From Cytophagales bacterium (lineage in GTDB: Bacteria > Bacteroidota > Bacteroidia > Cytophagales > Cyclobacteriaceae), in contig WGNT01000022.1 in NCBI GenBank assembly GCA_016124425.1, positions 1-44,609 of the forward strand: a DNA stretch of 44,609 nucleotides. Direction: 5' to 3'. The notes under the pieces are model-generated. The model saw only the letters and a list, made by a program, of their open reading frames with translations, ran no database searches and had not been told where the DNA came from. The position numbers and the translations under genes were made by a program. This document shows positions 24,200-32,952 of the stretch, piece after piece (position 1 is the first letter of the stretch; every line of letters begins with the position of its first letter).

Positions 24200-24619
24200 T
24201 TACAGTTTCGGGGGGATGTCAACGGCATGGCAATAAGCATCCGCAAAAGGCTCATTTGTGGGAAAACGGTGACTGACATCAAAAAAAGTTTCAATCACCC
24301 CGGCTAAAAAACATGTTGGTGAAGAAATATAAAGACCAAAGTCCAGGGCAAAAAAATACTCAGACTCACCGTCCTTTTTATCTTTTTCTGCTTGAAGTTG
24401 CTGTGCAAGGTAACATTTTCCATCGCATTTTAATTCGGGAAGTGCTTTGTTCACACAGAACTTGTCAAGTATCATTTGTTTGTTGATCACATAATTGCCG
24501 ATAATGACCGAGTAGACCAGACTATTCAGCAGGACCAATAGGATCAACACTATGGAGGTAAGCTTTTTCAACGTAGTAAAGTACGTCAACAAATGCCGAA
24601 AATTCAATATCGGGGACAA
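24200..24619 (-). CDS. Cys-rich small membrane-anchored protein, copy 1
   Basis: 139 residues; first gene of the minus-strand copper-linked set. A membrane helix (LTSIVLILLVLLNSLVYSVIIGNYVI) is followed by DKFCVNKALPELKCDGKCYLAQQL, with Cys spacing C-x9-C-x3-C identical to its neighbour, and two later Cys (SPTCFL, AYCHA). The helix-adjacent half is well conserved between the two copies while the C-terminal halves have diverged, so they are old tandem paralogues. Function unknown; copper or iron binding at the outer face of the inner membrane is an inference from the cysteines and neighbours. Confidence 0.65.
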   Translation of the reverse strand: MSPILNFRHLLTYFTTLKKLTSIVLILLVLLNSLVYSVIIGNYVINKQMILDKFCVNKALPELKCDGKCYLAQQLQAEKDKKDGESEYFFALDFGLYISSPTCFLAGVIETFFDVSHRFPTNEPFADAYCHAVDIPPKL

Positions 24620-25066
24620 AAAATTCCTTGCCGCAAAAACGTATTTGGATTGGGGGAACTAAATACAATTGCATTAGCCCTAGAAGTGAAAAATCGGATT
24701 TGAATGATTGGTGAGCGGAAAAGAAAAGAAGTCGCTTAAACACTTAATTTAAGGTATTCAGGATCTTTTGGCTTAATTCTAAGCGCCAAACGAAATGGAT
24801 AGATAAAAATCTTAAAACCCATTATTTAAAAACTAAATCCCACGAATTTCAGATTTGATTAAGAGCTTTGCGGAAAAGTACTAGAAAAGATAGGGGCATG
24901 AGAATAGGAATGCCAGAGCCTAACATCACCTCCCGTAAGTTAGGCAGTAGCGAGTAACCATGAAAATCAGTATCTTTCAGAAGTTAGAAGTAGGCTGGAA
25001 GAGAATTGCTCCGAATGCCTGCCTTCTGCAAACTGAATCCCAAAATGTACCATCAGTGCACCTACA
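24620..25066. other. intergenic region, divergent control region, nothing recognised
   Basis: This 447-base AT-rich stretch separates the minus-strand copper-linked set from the plus-strand barstar/sulfatase gene. It must hold promoters for both, but I find no convincing TAnnTTTG box, repeat or hairpin. Base composition drops toward AT from here through about 31.3 kb. Confidence 0.5.
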
Positions 25067-25180
25067 ATGAAAGTATATCGAATATATGGCAACAAGATCA
25101 AGAACTGGAAGACTTTCCATTCTGAATTTAAATCGGAGATGAAATTTCCAGACTACTATGGCGAAAATATGAATGCTTGG
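25067..25180 (+). pseudogene. barstar N-terminal remnant, in frame with the sulfatase
   Basis: The 38 codons before the sulfatase signal peptide read MKVYRIYGNKIKNWKTFHSE…FKSEMKFPDYYGENMNAW. This matches the first ~38-40 residues of barstar-family ribonuclease inhibitors (FH…F, then FPxYYGEN[LM]xAx). Similarity stops exactly where the sulfatase signal peptide begins. In barstar the next helix carries an acidic residue contacting barnase; here it is replaced by MNKL. The remnant marks a recombination junction. No nuclease gene is next to it. Confidence 0.7.
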
Positions 25181-26623
25181 ATGAATAAGCTAATTGTTAT
25201 ATTACTATCGACTATATATGCCGGTTTGCTACTCTCCTGCCAATCGGTGAAGTCATCTGAAGACAGACCAAATATTATATTGATTATGTCAGACGATCAG
25301 GGTTGGGGACAGGTAGGGTATTACAATCATCCAATCCTAAAAACTCCAAATTTAGTCGAGATGGCAAAAAATGGATTAAGGTTGGATAGATTTTATGCGG
25401 GGGCCCCTGTTTGTTCCCCCACAAGGGCATCAGTTTTAACAGGAAGAGCAAATGACAGAACAGCGGTATACGCTCACGGCGAGCCCATGCGAATACAAGA
25501 AAAGACAATAGCGCAGGCGCTTAAAGAGATAGGATATAATACCGCTCACTTTGGAAAATGGCATTTGGACGGACTAAAGGGGCCGGGAGTACCGATTTTA
25601 AAGGATGACATTCGTAATCCAGGATATTTCGGGTTTGAGGAATGGATTTCAGTCACAAATTTTTTTGATATAGATCCTTTGATGAGTCATAAGGGAGAAA
25701 TCAAGGAATACACCGGCAGTTCTTCTGATATTATTGTAAGACAAGCTTTAGACTATATCTCCAAAAATAAAGGTGAACCCTTTTTTGTGGTGATTTGGTA
25801 TGGAAGTCCCCACGACCCATGGAGTGCATTAGTTAGTGATAAAACCGATTTGCCGCAACAATTGGAAGAGAAGGATAAAAATTACCTCGGTGAGATTGTC
25901 GAGATGGATAGAAGTGTTGGGATATTGAGAAAAGAGTTAAAAACTATGGGATTAGCCCAAAATACAATGCTATGGTTCAACAGTGACAACGGAGGTCTAC
26001 CGCAAGGAGGGAAAGAAGGTGTTGGGGGCTTGCGAGGATTTAAAGGAAGCGTTTATGAAGGAGGGTTACGTGTTCCGTGTATAATCGAATGGCCTGCACA
26101 GATAAAAGGCGAACAAATAAGCAACTATCCAGCCTCCACTATGGATATTTTTCCAACGATACATTCCATTTTAGGATTGCCTAATAACACTATGGTTCAA
26201 CCGATTGATGGGGTTAGTATTACGCATATTTTCAATAGTAATACAATAATTCGTGACAACCCAATTCCCTTTAAATATAGGAATAAGGGGGCTCTTATTG
26301 ATAATGACTATAAGCTAGTTGTAGAGGATATCGAAAAAAAGCACTACGCACTTTATGATCTAAAAGGCGATAAATATGAAATGGAGGATATTCTATCGAC
26401 AGATACCGAAAAGGGCATGGAAATGATCCAATATTATGAAAGTTGGTTGGAAACTGTAAAAAGCAGCATTGCAGGAAATGATTACAAGGGTGGACTATCT
26501 GTTCCGGATCCGAAATCTGAATTTTGGTGGGACACACCTAATTATAAACCCTATATCGAAGAATGGAGAGCTAGACCCGAATATCACGATCGGTTAAAAA
26601 TGGCATCTAAAATTGAGGACTAA
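25181..26623 (+). CDS. sulfatase lipoprotein (type I, CxPxR)
   Basis: 481 residues from the ATG at 25181. This start gives a good lipoprotein signal (MNKLIVILLSTIYAGLLLSC, lipobox Cys20); the frame also extends 38 codons upstream into a barstar remnant. The domain begins RPNIILIMSDDQGWG with the metal-binding Asp38-Asp39. The active-site motif is Cys78-S-P-T-R; Cys78 must be converted to formylglycine by an anaerobic or FGE-type maturase not in this window. Further landmarks are HFGKWHL and FNSDNGG. Sulfatases of this group remove sulfate esters from polysaccharides in the periplasm or on the surface. No polysaccharide-utilisation partners are adjacent. Confidence 0.92.
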   Translation: MNKLIVILLSTIYAGLLLSCQSVKSSEDRPNIILIMSDDQGWGQVGYYNHPILKTPNLVEMAKNGLRLDRFYAGAPVCSPTRASVLTGRANDRTAVYAHGEPMRIQEKTIAQALKEIGYNTAHFGKWHLDGLKGPGVPILKDDIRNPGYFGFEEWISVTNFFDIDPLMSHKGEIKEYTGSSSDIIVRQALDYISKNKGEPFFVVIWYGSPHDPWSALVSDKTDLPQQLEEKDKNYLGEIVEMDRSVGILRKELKTMGLAQNTMLWFNSDNGGLPQGGKEGVGGLRGFKGSVYEGGLRVPCIIEWPAQIKGEQISNYPASTMDIFPTIHSILGLPNNTMVQPIDGVSITHIFNSNTIIRDNPIPFKYRNKGALIDNDYKLVVEDIEKKHYALYDLKGDKYEMEDILSTDTEKGMEMIQYYESWLETVKSSIAGNDYKGGLSVPDPKSEFWWDTPNYKPYIEEWRARPEYHDRLKMASKIED

Positions 26624-27059
26624 TAAAGATAGAGGGTTTTACTTTTATTTAGCCAATATATGTTGATTTTGCCTCCTTGGAATGTAGAACATTAAAATAA
26701 TTCATGACATCGGGAAATTATTGAGCGAAATAGTAGTTAACCCTCCTAAACCAAGATAAAAACCCGGCTCTACATCGTGATATCGATTGCGTGCTGGAAG
26801 TATATTTTATCAATCACAAACAGAATGGCGTTACTAATGGTGATTTTCTTTAACAGGAGGCAAATTAGGAATAGCAACTTTTTTCTGATTCAAAAGCGAT
26901 TATTCCCTGTACAGGTCACGAGTAAATGCAGGTGAAGCTTAGGAGGACGGGGAGAACACCTATTGTTTTGATGCAATGCTCAGCGAAAGTTTGAAAAATA
27001 GCGACCGATTTCAACATATTTTTAACTAATCCGTATAAAAACGAAGAATACATATATAC
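26624..27059. other. intergenic region, nothing recognised
   Basis: A 436-base AT-rich gap. No missing C-terminal half of barstar is visible here, and there is no gene or strong hairpin. Confidence 0.5.
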
Positions 27060-27707
27060 ATGTTGAGTAAACGGAAAAGCATGAACGGAATAGGTCTTTT
27101 CAAAGCGTTTTTGGCGGCTCAGGCGCTTTGCCTTTTGGCGCACTTGTTTGAGGTCTTTCCAGTAAAGGCTTCGAATTTGGCCGTAGTTTCGAATGACAAC
27201 ACGAATAGGGAAGCTACGGGGAAAAGTTGGCAGAGGATAGATGAATCAAAATATGTTTTTTTAGCAGAAGGACAGGTCATCGGAATGCTAGATATACTTG
27301 TTAATTCGAAAGACAGAAAGGCGTTTGTTACAATAGGAGAAAACGTGTTTACAATAAAGGGAGTAGGTTTCTGGAAGGATTCTATTGAGATAATAGACGG
27401 ATCAGATCGTACTGTGCTAAAAACCTATCCTGAGAATTGGTATGGGAGATCCTCTGTATTGAAATTTAATAATGACTCCTATACGTTGTTAATACGTAAT
27501 AACCCTCTCTCTGAATTCGCAATTTTGGATGGGGATTGTGATCTGCTAGCCTATGGGCTAAACCTAGAAAGTAAGCTGGGTAGACTAGGTATAAAAATTA
27601 GTGGATCAGTAAATAGTTCAGATTATTTGCTTGATTTTTTACTATGGTATTTATTCGTTCCTGTAGCTGTCGATAACATGGGCATTGATTTTAGGTTTTT
27701 GAATTAG
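27060..27707 (+). CDS. hypothetical exported protein
   Basis: 215 residues. The N-terminus (MLSKRKSMNGIGLFKAFLAAQALCLLAHLFEVFPVKA) could be a signal peptide; a later start at MNGIGL (27081) is equally good. The rest alternates short beta strands (FVTIGENVFTIKGVGFWKDSIEIID, SVLKFNNDSYTLLIRNNPLSEFAILD) and ends in a hydrophobic segment (LLDFLLWYLFVPVAV). The strand pattern is loosely reminiscent of tubby/LURP-one-like folds, but I cannot assign it. It sits in the AT-rich accessory stretch between the sulfatase and the AraC regulator. Confidence 0.55.
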   Translation: MLSKRKSMNGIGLFKAFLAAQALCLLAHLFEVFPVKASNLAVVSNDNTNREATGKSWQRIDESKYVFLAEGQVIGMLDILVNSKDRKAFVTIGENVFTIKGVGFWKDSIEIIDGSDRTVLKTYPENWYGRSSVLKFNNDSYTLLIRNNPLSEFAILDGDCDLLAYGLNLESKLGRLGIKISGSVNSSDYLLDFLLWYLFVPVAVDNMGIDFRFLN

Positions 27708-27964
27708 GCTTTTAGTAAGCAGCCTCTTTTGGGGGTAGAGGGGATTTTCAACCGATTTGCTAATTGGTTATTGAATATATTCTATATCATGAGGATTCTA
27801 AAAAGGTTAAGCTAGTTTTGCATGATTCTTAGTGAAAATTACGCGAGCGATTTCTATGACCACTTAGATGTGAACGCAAGATTGAAGCGAAATCTTTTGG
27901 CCTGTGTAATCTTTCAAAATCAAATACATGATATAGACACCTGGGTAGTAGATGTATTTGATTT

Positions 27965-29106
27965 ATGATTGGTAGAATGTTAGATTTGGGCCATTTGTTT
28001 GCAACTGGCGGACTTCTGATGACTATTATTATAGTGGTATTAAGAGGATTTAAAGGAATCATTAGATCAGATCTATATTTCTCCTTCTTTCTTTTTTTCC
28101 TTTTTTTAGTTTATCTAGACGAATGTCTGGCAATAATTGGAATTGATTTTGATTATGTAATAGGTCAGATTTTATTTTATAATATTCCATTTTTTCTAAT
28201 TGCTCCGGTGTTCTATTTGAGCGTAAAGCATTTTGTAAACCCTAAATACCGCATTCATCCGAGACATATACTGCATCTAACTCCTTTTTTTTATCTACTT
28301 TTCTCGTGACTATGGTATTTTTATTATACAATTATGAAGGTGGTTCTTCACGGTTTTTACTTTGGGAAGAATTGCTATCAATTTTTGTAATTGTACTATT
28401 GGTATCTCAAATGACAGGATATTTATGGAGAAGTTACCGTACAATTAAGCAGTATCAAATGAATACACACGTACATTTGTCAAGTGCTGAGGGTATAGAT
28501 GTATCTTGGCTTAAAAACTTGATATACGGGCTCATTTTCCTTATAATGATATGGCTACTACAGGTTCCTTTTCCGGGTTTGACTTCGATTACGAATATTG
28601 GTTATTTTTTTGTTGTATTCTACATATCTTACTCAGTCATTATTCAGAAAGATATTTTTCCCTTCACGGAACAGGAAGCTCAAGAAGTTTTTGCGGTAAT
28701 CGACGATAAAAAAGCTGGCTCATTGTCATCCATAGGAAGTGAGTATGTTGCCTCTGAAAAACGTCGACTTACCGAACTAATGGAACGGGAAAGGCCATAT
28801 TTGGATAATGAGTTAAGCTTACCGAAGCTGGCACGTATTTTTCAAACAAGTTCACATCAGCTTTCTTTTTTGATCAACAGCGGCTTTAGAGAAAACTTTT
28901 ATGACTATGTAAACCGTCATAGGGTTAATGAAAGCATGAGACTCCTGGTCGATAAGAAATTATTTCACCTTAGTATGGTTGGCATAGCGTTAGAATCGGG
29001 ATTCAACTCAAAGACTGCCTTCAATACTGCCTTTAAGAAATTTACAGGAACTACTCCGACCGAATTTCGAAAAATGCAACTTAGAAAGGGAACATGCGAC
29101 GTTTAG
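27965..29106 (+). pseudogene. AraC-family regulator with membrane N-terminus, split by a T8 frameshift
   Basis: Two frames make one typical Bacteroidota regulator of about 380 residues. Codons from 27965 encode four hydrophobic segments (LLMTIIIVVL, FSFFLFFLFLVYL, ILFYNIPFFLIAPVFYL, LTPFFYLLFS) and stop at 28307-28309. The -1 frame, open from about 28280, continues with further membrane helices and a C-terminal AraC helix-turn-helix domain (ELSLPKLARIFQTSSHQLSFLINSGF … VGIALESGFNSKTAFNTAFKKFTGTTPTEFRK). The switch falls at a run of eight T (28285-28292); one extra T or a -1 slip joins the frames (…LTPFFLSTFLVTMVFLL…). It may be phase-variable, slippage-dependent, a real pseudogene or a sequencing error. 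Confidence 0.75.
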
Positions 29107-29593
29107 CGCAATAAGTTGAAAAAACATGTTCGAATCTATAAATCCGAACACAAGCCCTTTCTTTTGCCATACCTTCACGATAAAATCCCCGGAAATCTAG
29201 CTTGTAGGCATGATTAATTTTGATCCATCTGTTCCATCTAGATCTAACGATGAGTTTGAATCCGCTGTGCTAGGTTGTCTTCTTGTTCATGTAAGTTTCC
29301 TGACTAAGGGAAGAATGTTGTTCTTGACTCCTGCTCGGTAGCAAAAGAGGCTAATGTCGAGTGCTTGGTTGCACGCTGTCTAACATCCTAAAGTTACTAG
29401 CTGCAACTTCAGACTTTATGGATTAGTGTTATTCTAACTTGAACGTGACGTAATGTAAAACATAGAGCCATTAAAGACTAAATGGGCTTTAAAGACTGTA
29501 GCAGATTCGTGTTTTTTCGATTTGTTACATCGGTTTGTGGTCGGGACTAGTTTTGGCGTTACATATATAAAAGAAATCTAATTCGAATTAAGT
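29107..29593. other. intergenic region with one promoter near its end
   Basis: A 487-base gap between the AraC regulator and the beta-barrel gene. Apart from the TAGTTTTG promoter box at 29548, I see no gene, repeat or hairpin. Confidence 0.5.
29521..29555 (+). promoter_or_regulatory. Bacteroidota-type promoter for the beta-barrel/hydrolase pair
   Basis: TAGTTTTG at 29548-29555 matches the -7 consensus TAnnTTTG exactly, and TTTG at 29521-29524 lies 23 bases before it as a -33 element. The start codon follows at 29594, giving a leader of about 30 bases. Confidence 0.55.
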
Positions 29594-30223
29594 ATGAAAT
29601 TCAAGAAATGTTCTGGATTTACCCTGGTAATCTGCGGCTTTTTGCTCAATGCAACTACGGTTTGTGCTCAGAAAACGAATCAAGTTTTTCTTGAATATAT
29701 ACCGACTGAAATTGGCAATTCAGTTGGCACTTCAGTAAGGGGGGGGTATGAACTGGAGCTGAAGCAGAAGGAATTGGGGAGTAAGGTTCTTAGTTACAGA
29801 ACATTCTTTATACGCAATCATCTTGGTGTTATGCAGATGAATAAGCATAACAAAAATTTATCCTTGCACACACTTGTGGGCTTCAGGTTTTACAACCAAA
29901 CGACCAAAATCAGTTTTGAACCCCTGAACTTAGGTGTTGGGTATGCGCATTCCACATTTAAATCGACAGCTTTCGAATTCAATGACGGGACTTTTGAACC
30001 GCTTACTATAAGGGATAGAAATCATGCCCTTACGCTGCATCTGCAGGTTTTTGGAATAGGCTATACCTTACCTTTTAAAAAGCTGGTTTTAAATCTGCGT
30101 ATTGCTCCGGAATTAATCGCTTATAGAAACCTTCAACAAACAGGAGAAAGTGTTTCCGGTAGACCAATGAGATTTCCAATCCTTAATTATTATTTGCCTG
30201 TTTCATTAAACCTGAAATTTTAA
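29594..30223 (+). CDS. outer-membrane beta-barrel protein, unknown function
   Basis: 209 residues. Signal peptide MKFKKCSGFTLVICGFLLNA, with cleavage probably after TTVCA. The mature part shows barrel-like strands (TSVRGGYELELKQ, LHTLVGFRFYNQTTKISFEPLNLGVGYAHS, LTLHLQVFGIGYTLPFKKLVLNLRIAPELIAY) and ends in LPVSLNLKF, a terminal phenylalanine typical of outer-membrane barrels. It is followed after 3 bases by an alpha/beta hydrolase lipoprotein, so the two form an operon. Confidence 0.65.
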   Translation: MKFKKCSGFTLVICGFLLNATTVCAQKTNQVFLEYIPTEIGNSVGTSVRGGYELELKQKELGSKVLSYRTFFIRNHLGVMQMNKHNKNLSLHTLVGFRFYNQTTKISFEPLNLGVGYAHSTFKSTAFEFNDGTFEPLTIRDRNHALTLHLQVFGIGYTLPFKKLVLNLRIAPELIAYRNLQQTGESVSGRPMRFPILNYYLPVSLNLKF

Positions 30224-30226
30224 GAC

Positions 30227-31282
30227 ATGAAAGCATTAAATATTTCTTTATTTCTGATGTCCCTTTCCTTCACTTCTTGCCAAGAAGTCGAGTTTACTGT
30301 TTCCGCTCACCATATAGAGGAGTTACACTGGGTTAAATACAAGCAAAGTTCAATGCCGATCATAATAGCTGGAAATGGGACCTCTGATCTGATCATCATC
30401 AGGATTCACGGTGGACCGGGAGCGTCATCTATTCAGGAATATCAGGCTTCCGATTGGGTCGAAGCTTTTGAAAATAAGTATTTAATGGCTTACTGGGATC
30501 AACCCTTTTCCGGGTTTTCTATTAATGATAACTTTCCCGAAATAGAAAATTTTGACATATCGCATTATCGTCAATCTTTGGAAGTAGTGATTGAATTTAT
30601 CGATTCTATCATGCCTGGGAAAAAGATTGTTCTCTGGGGACAAAGTTGGGGAGGTCTTATTGTAAGTGATTTTATCACAGAACCTGGTTTACAATCAAAA
30701 TATGCAGGCTGGATAAATGAATCAGGAATCAACACCAATGGTTTTAGAGATTATATGGGTTTAAGAGCTTCAATTATCGAAGAGGCACGGTTGAGACTTT
30801 CGCAGGGAGAATCCAAGTGGATACAGGAATTGGAATGGATGGACCAAAATCCCTTCGACCCTTCATTTAAAGACCATGATAAGTGGATCAAATATGAAAA
30901 TTATGCTGACGAACTCCTAGGACCTTTAGACCCTGAATCGGTACCGATTAATTTTAAGAGAAGAAATAAATTTTTCAGAGAAGCCATTCATAGGCAAAGG
31001 GGTGCATACAATGCGTATCACCCATTTAATTCAGAATTATTTAGTTCGGATAAATTTTACTTCTTCAACAAGGATAGTATGATATCGAATATTTCAAAGA
31101 ATGGACTTTTTATTCAAGGCAAATCTGACAGATCTGTTTCATTAAAATCATCTTTAGAATTTGTCCGACTTTCTGCTCCGTTTTCTACTATGCTTATTTA
31201 TGAATCATCTGGACATAATCCGTCAATTACTGAGCGGGATAGATTTATAGATGATGTAGGCAGCTACCTAAAAGGACTGTAA
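30227..31282 (+). CDS. alpha/beta hydrolase lipoprotein (proline-iminopeptidase-like)
   Basis: 351 residues, lipobox at Cys18 (LSFTSC). The fold is clear: the oxyanion motif HGGPG (residues 61-65), AYWDQPFSGFS (the DQRGxGxS-type element, modified), the nucleophile elbow GQS140WGG, then an Asp in GKSDRS and a His in SSGHNP. This is the S33 prolyl aminopeptidase/alpha-beta hydrolase pattern. The catalytic triad is complete. The substrate is unknown; it is surface or periplasmic, not cytosolic as most S33 enzymes are. Co-transcribed with the upstream beta-barrel. Confidence 0.82.
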   Translation: MKALNISLFLMSLSFTSCQEVEFTVSAHHIEELHWVKYKQSSMPIIIAGNGTSDLIIIRIHGGPGASSIQEYQASDWVEAFENKYLMAYWDQPFSGFSINDNFPEIENFDISHYRQSLEVVIEFIDSIMPGKKIVLWGQSWGGLIVSDFITEPGLQSKYAGWINESGINTNGFRDYMGLRASIIEEARLRLSQGESKWIQELEWMDQNPFDPSFKDHDKWIKYENYADELLGPLDPESVPINFKRRNKFFREAIHRQRGAYNAYHPFNSELFSSDKFYFFNKDSMISNISKNGLFIQGKSDRSVSLKSSLEFVRLSAPFSTMLIYESSGHNPSITERDRFIDDVGSYLKGL

Positions 31283-31706
31283 TGACCGCAAATTTGACAT
31301 AATGCGCATTAGCTAACCATTGGCATATCGACTGAATATCTAGCTTGTTATTCAACAGGAGGCAATCATGCACACATCAAGTGGATTTGATGGAAACTTT
31401 CACTGCCTAAATGAGGCCCAGATAAAGCAAGTCTCAACATTTTACTTTCTATCGTAGATACGACAAATGCCGTACTTTTCGTGGTAGGCACGAAATGTGA
31501 CGTTGATAAATAGGCCTATGGATAACCTGTATTAATGCGTTTTGCTAAGAAAAAAAGTGACAGCGCCTTTGTCCACTTAAATAAGGTAAACAGGGTCGAT
31601 TATTGACGAAGTGCCGTCATAACAGTTGCTTAATCTCTCGCCGTATTTTTCTATTTTTACACTTAGCGATTTTAAAATTGTATATGGTACTTCTACGCTA
31701 ACGAAT
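31283..31706. other. intergenic region, nothing firm
   Basis: A 424-base gap before modE. A 28-codon frame at 31368-31454 follows an AGGAGG-like sequence, but Bacteroidota rarely use such sites and the peptide resembles nothing, so it is not annotated. No terminator was found after the hydrolase gene. Confidence 0.5.
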
Positions 31707-32039
31707 ATGGAAATACGCCTAAGATGCTGGATCACCCTAGAGGGAGAGAAGTTTTTTGGACCGGGCCGCATGCAGTTGCTGCTTAGGATTCAGGAAGAAG
31801 GGTCGGTGTCGAAAGCCGCCAAGGCCATGGGTATGTCCTACAAAAAGGCCTGGGATATGATCTACGATTTGAACCTCCGTGGGCGGCAGCCCTATGTAAT
31901 CCTGAAAAAAGGCGGCGAAAAGGGCGGCGGCGCCATGCTAACTCCCCACGCCTTACAAGTGATCGCCCAATTTCAAACCCTAACGACAGAACTTCAGAAA
32001 GTGGCAGAGGCGGAATCAACCCTGTTGGATTTACTGTGA
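31707..32039 (+). CDS. modE: ModE-like molybdenum regulator, DNA-binding domain only
   Basis: 110 residues from ATG 31707, chosen because the family begins directly with the winged helix; an in-frame ATG at 31626 would add a hydrophobic stretch without similarity. The LysR-type winged helix-turn-helix is complete: RMQLLLRIQEEGSVSKAAKAMGMSYKKAWDMIYDLN, followed by the wing LKKGGEKGGGAMLTPHAL. The molybdate-binding Mop domains of E. coli ModE are missing. A near-perfect ModE box lies 149 bases downstream, in front of the modABC genes, so it probably controls them. How it senses molybdate without Mop domains is open. Confidence 0.85.
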   Translation: MEIRLRCWITLEGEKFFGPGRMQLLLRIQEEGSVSKAAKAMGMSYKKAWDMIYDLNLRGRQPYVILKKGGEKGGGAMLTPHALQVIAQFQTLTTELQKVAEAESTLLDLL

Positions 32040-32187
32040 CTAAAATCCGTAGGCGTAATAGCTCCCCTTTCGACTGTCGAATTGCAAGCTTTTGCTTTGA
32101 AATTGGAATGTGAAACTTAAAAAATGTGGGGATACGCAGAAAAATTGCCAACCACTTTTAGTGGAATTGACAGCTTTTTAGTACCTT

Positions 32188-32213
32188 TCGATATATATTC
32201 ATATATATATCGA
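32188..32213 (+). promoter_or_regulatory. ModE box upstream of the molybdate operon
   Basis: The half-sites CGATATATA (32189-32197) and TATATATCG (32204-32212) are separated by 6 bases, matching the ModE consensus CGnTATATA-N6-TATATAnCG. The symmetry extends by T/A on both sides (arms of 11 bases: 32188-32198 and 32203-32213). It lies between modE and the first gene of the mod operon (start 32402). The rest of the 362-base gap 32040-32401 has only a small hairpin (CCACTtttAGTGG near 32152) and an 80-codon frame that I consider spurious. Confidence 0.75.
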
Positions 32214-32401
32214 TCAAGCATGCGGTGTCGAATAGGTAAGGTAGTTATTACTCCGGTGATGGTTCTATGCGTTTTGCCCTCCTTTATTTGTGTCCACCAT
32301 ATAACCAACAGACCTTCGTGCTTTTCTCTATCTATTGACCAATTTGCCGTCTATGCACAACCCTGAATTTTCAAATCCATTTCAAACCCGAGACTGATCA
32401 A

Positions 32402-32923
32402 ATGATTCCACTGTCATTAAATACAGCCCCTATTGCTGTCGTTTGGATAGTTATCTGGGTGGCATCGATAACACAATATCCGGTTTATTGCCAGACAGAG
32501 GCATTCCTCTCCGTGGAGGGCGAAGTCACGTACCCGAGAAAGGTGACATTCGAAATGTTATCAGCTATGACCTCAGTTGAAGTCGCAGTCGCGAATAGGG
32601 AGGGTGATATAGATACCTACACAGGAGTTCCCATAGCAACTATTTTGGAAGCTTCAGGAACATCTCTCGGTCCTGAGCTCAGAGGAGGAAATCTTACCAA
32701 ATTCTTGCTTGTAGTAGCACTGGATGGCTATGAGGCCATCTTTTCCCTCCCGGAAATTGACCCTGAATTTACGGATAAAATAAGTATCCTCGCCTATCGG
32801 CTAAATGGCCAACCCCTTCCTGCGGGTATGGGACCGTTTCGTCTAGTTATTCCCCATGAAAAGCGTCAGGCGAGATGGGTTAGGGAAGTAAAAGCATTTC
32901 GAATCAACTATGCGGTGCAGTAA
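32402..32923 (+). CDS. exported sulfite-oxidase-fold (molybdopterin-domain-like) protein, no Moco cysteine
   Basis: 173 residues with a signal peptide (PIAVVWIVIWVASITQYPVYCQ). The mature part AFLSVEGEVTYPRKVTFEMLSAM…VEVAV … YTGVPIATILEASG … VVALDGYEAIFSLPEIDPEF … ILAYRLNGQPLPAGMGPFRLVIP follows the PF00174 oxidoreductase molybdopterin-binding fold. The cysteine that ligates molybdenum in sulfite oxidases is absent: the only Cys lies in the signal region. It starts the mod operon, 29 bases before modA. It could be an accessory or binding protein rather than an enzyme. Confidence 0.75.
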   Translation: MIPLSLNTAPIAVVWIVIWVASITQYPVYCQTEAFLSVEGEVTYPRKVTFEMLSAMTSVEVAVANREGDIDTYTGVPIATILEASGTSLGPELRGGNLTKFLLVVALDGYEAIFSLPEIDPEFTDKISILAYRLNGQPLPAGMGPFRLVIPHEKRQARWVREVKAFRINYAVQ

Positions 32924-32952
32924 GCCCATTTTTACCCACTAACCAGAAGTCC

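Noticed and set aside
31368-31454. 28-codon frame after an AGGAGG-like sequence
   Set aside because: Bacteroidota rarely rely on Shine-Dalgarno sites, and the peptide has no features.
32124-32366. 80-residue frame between modE and the mod operon
   Set aside because: It spans the ModE box, has no domain and low-complexity start; more likely leader DNA.
32040-32401. molybdenum-cofactor riboswitch upstream of the mod operon
   Set aside because: I could not recognise the conserved Moco-RNA core; the palindrome there fits a ModE protein site much better.
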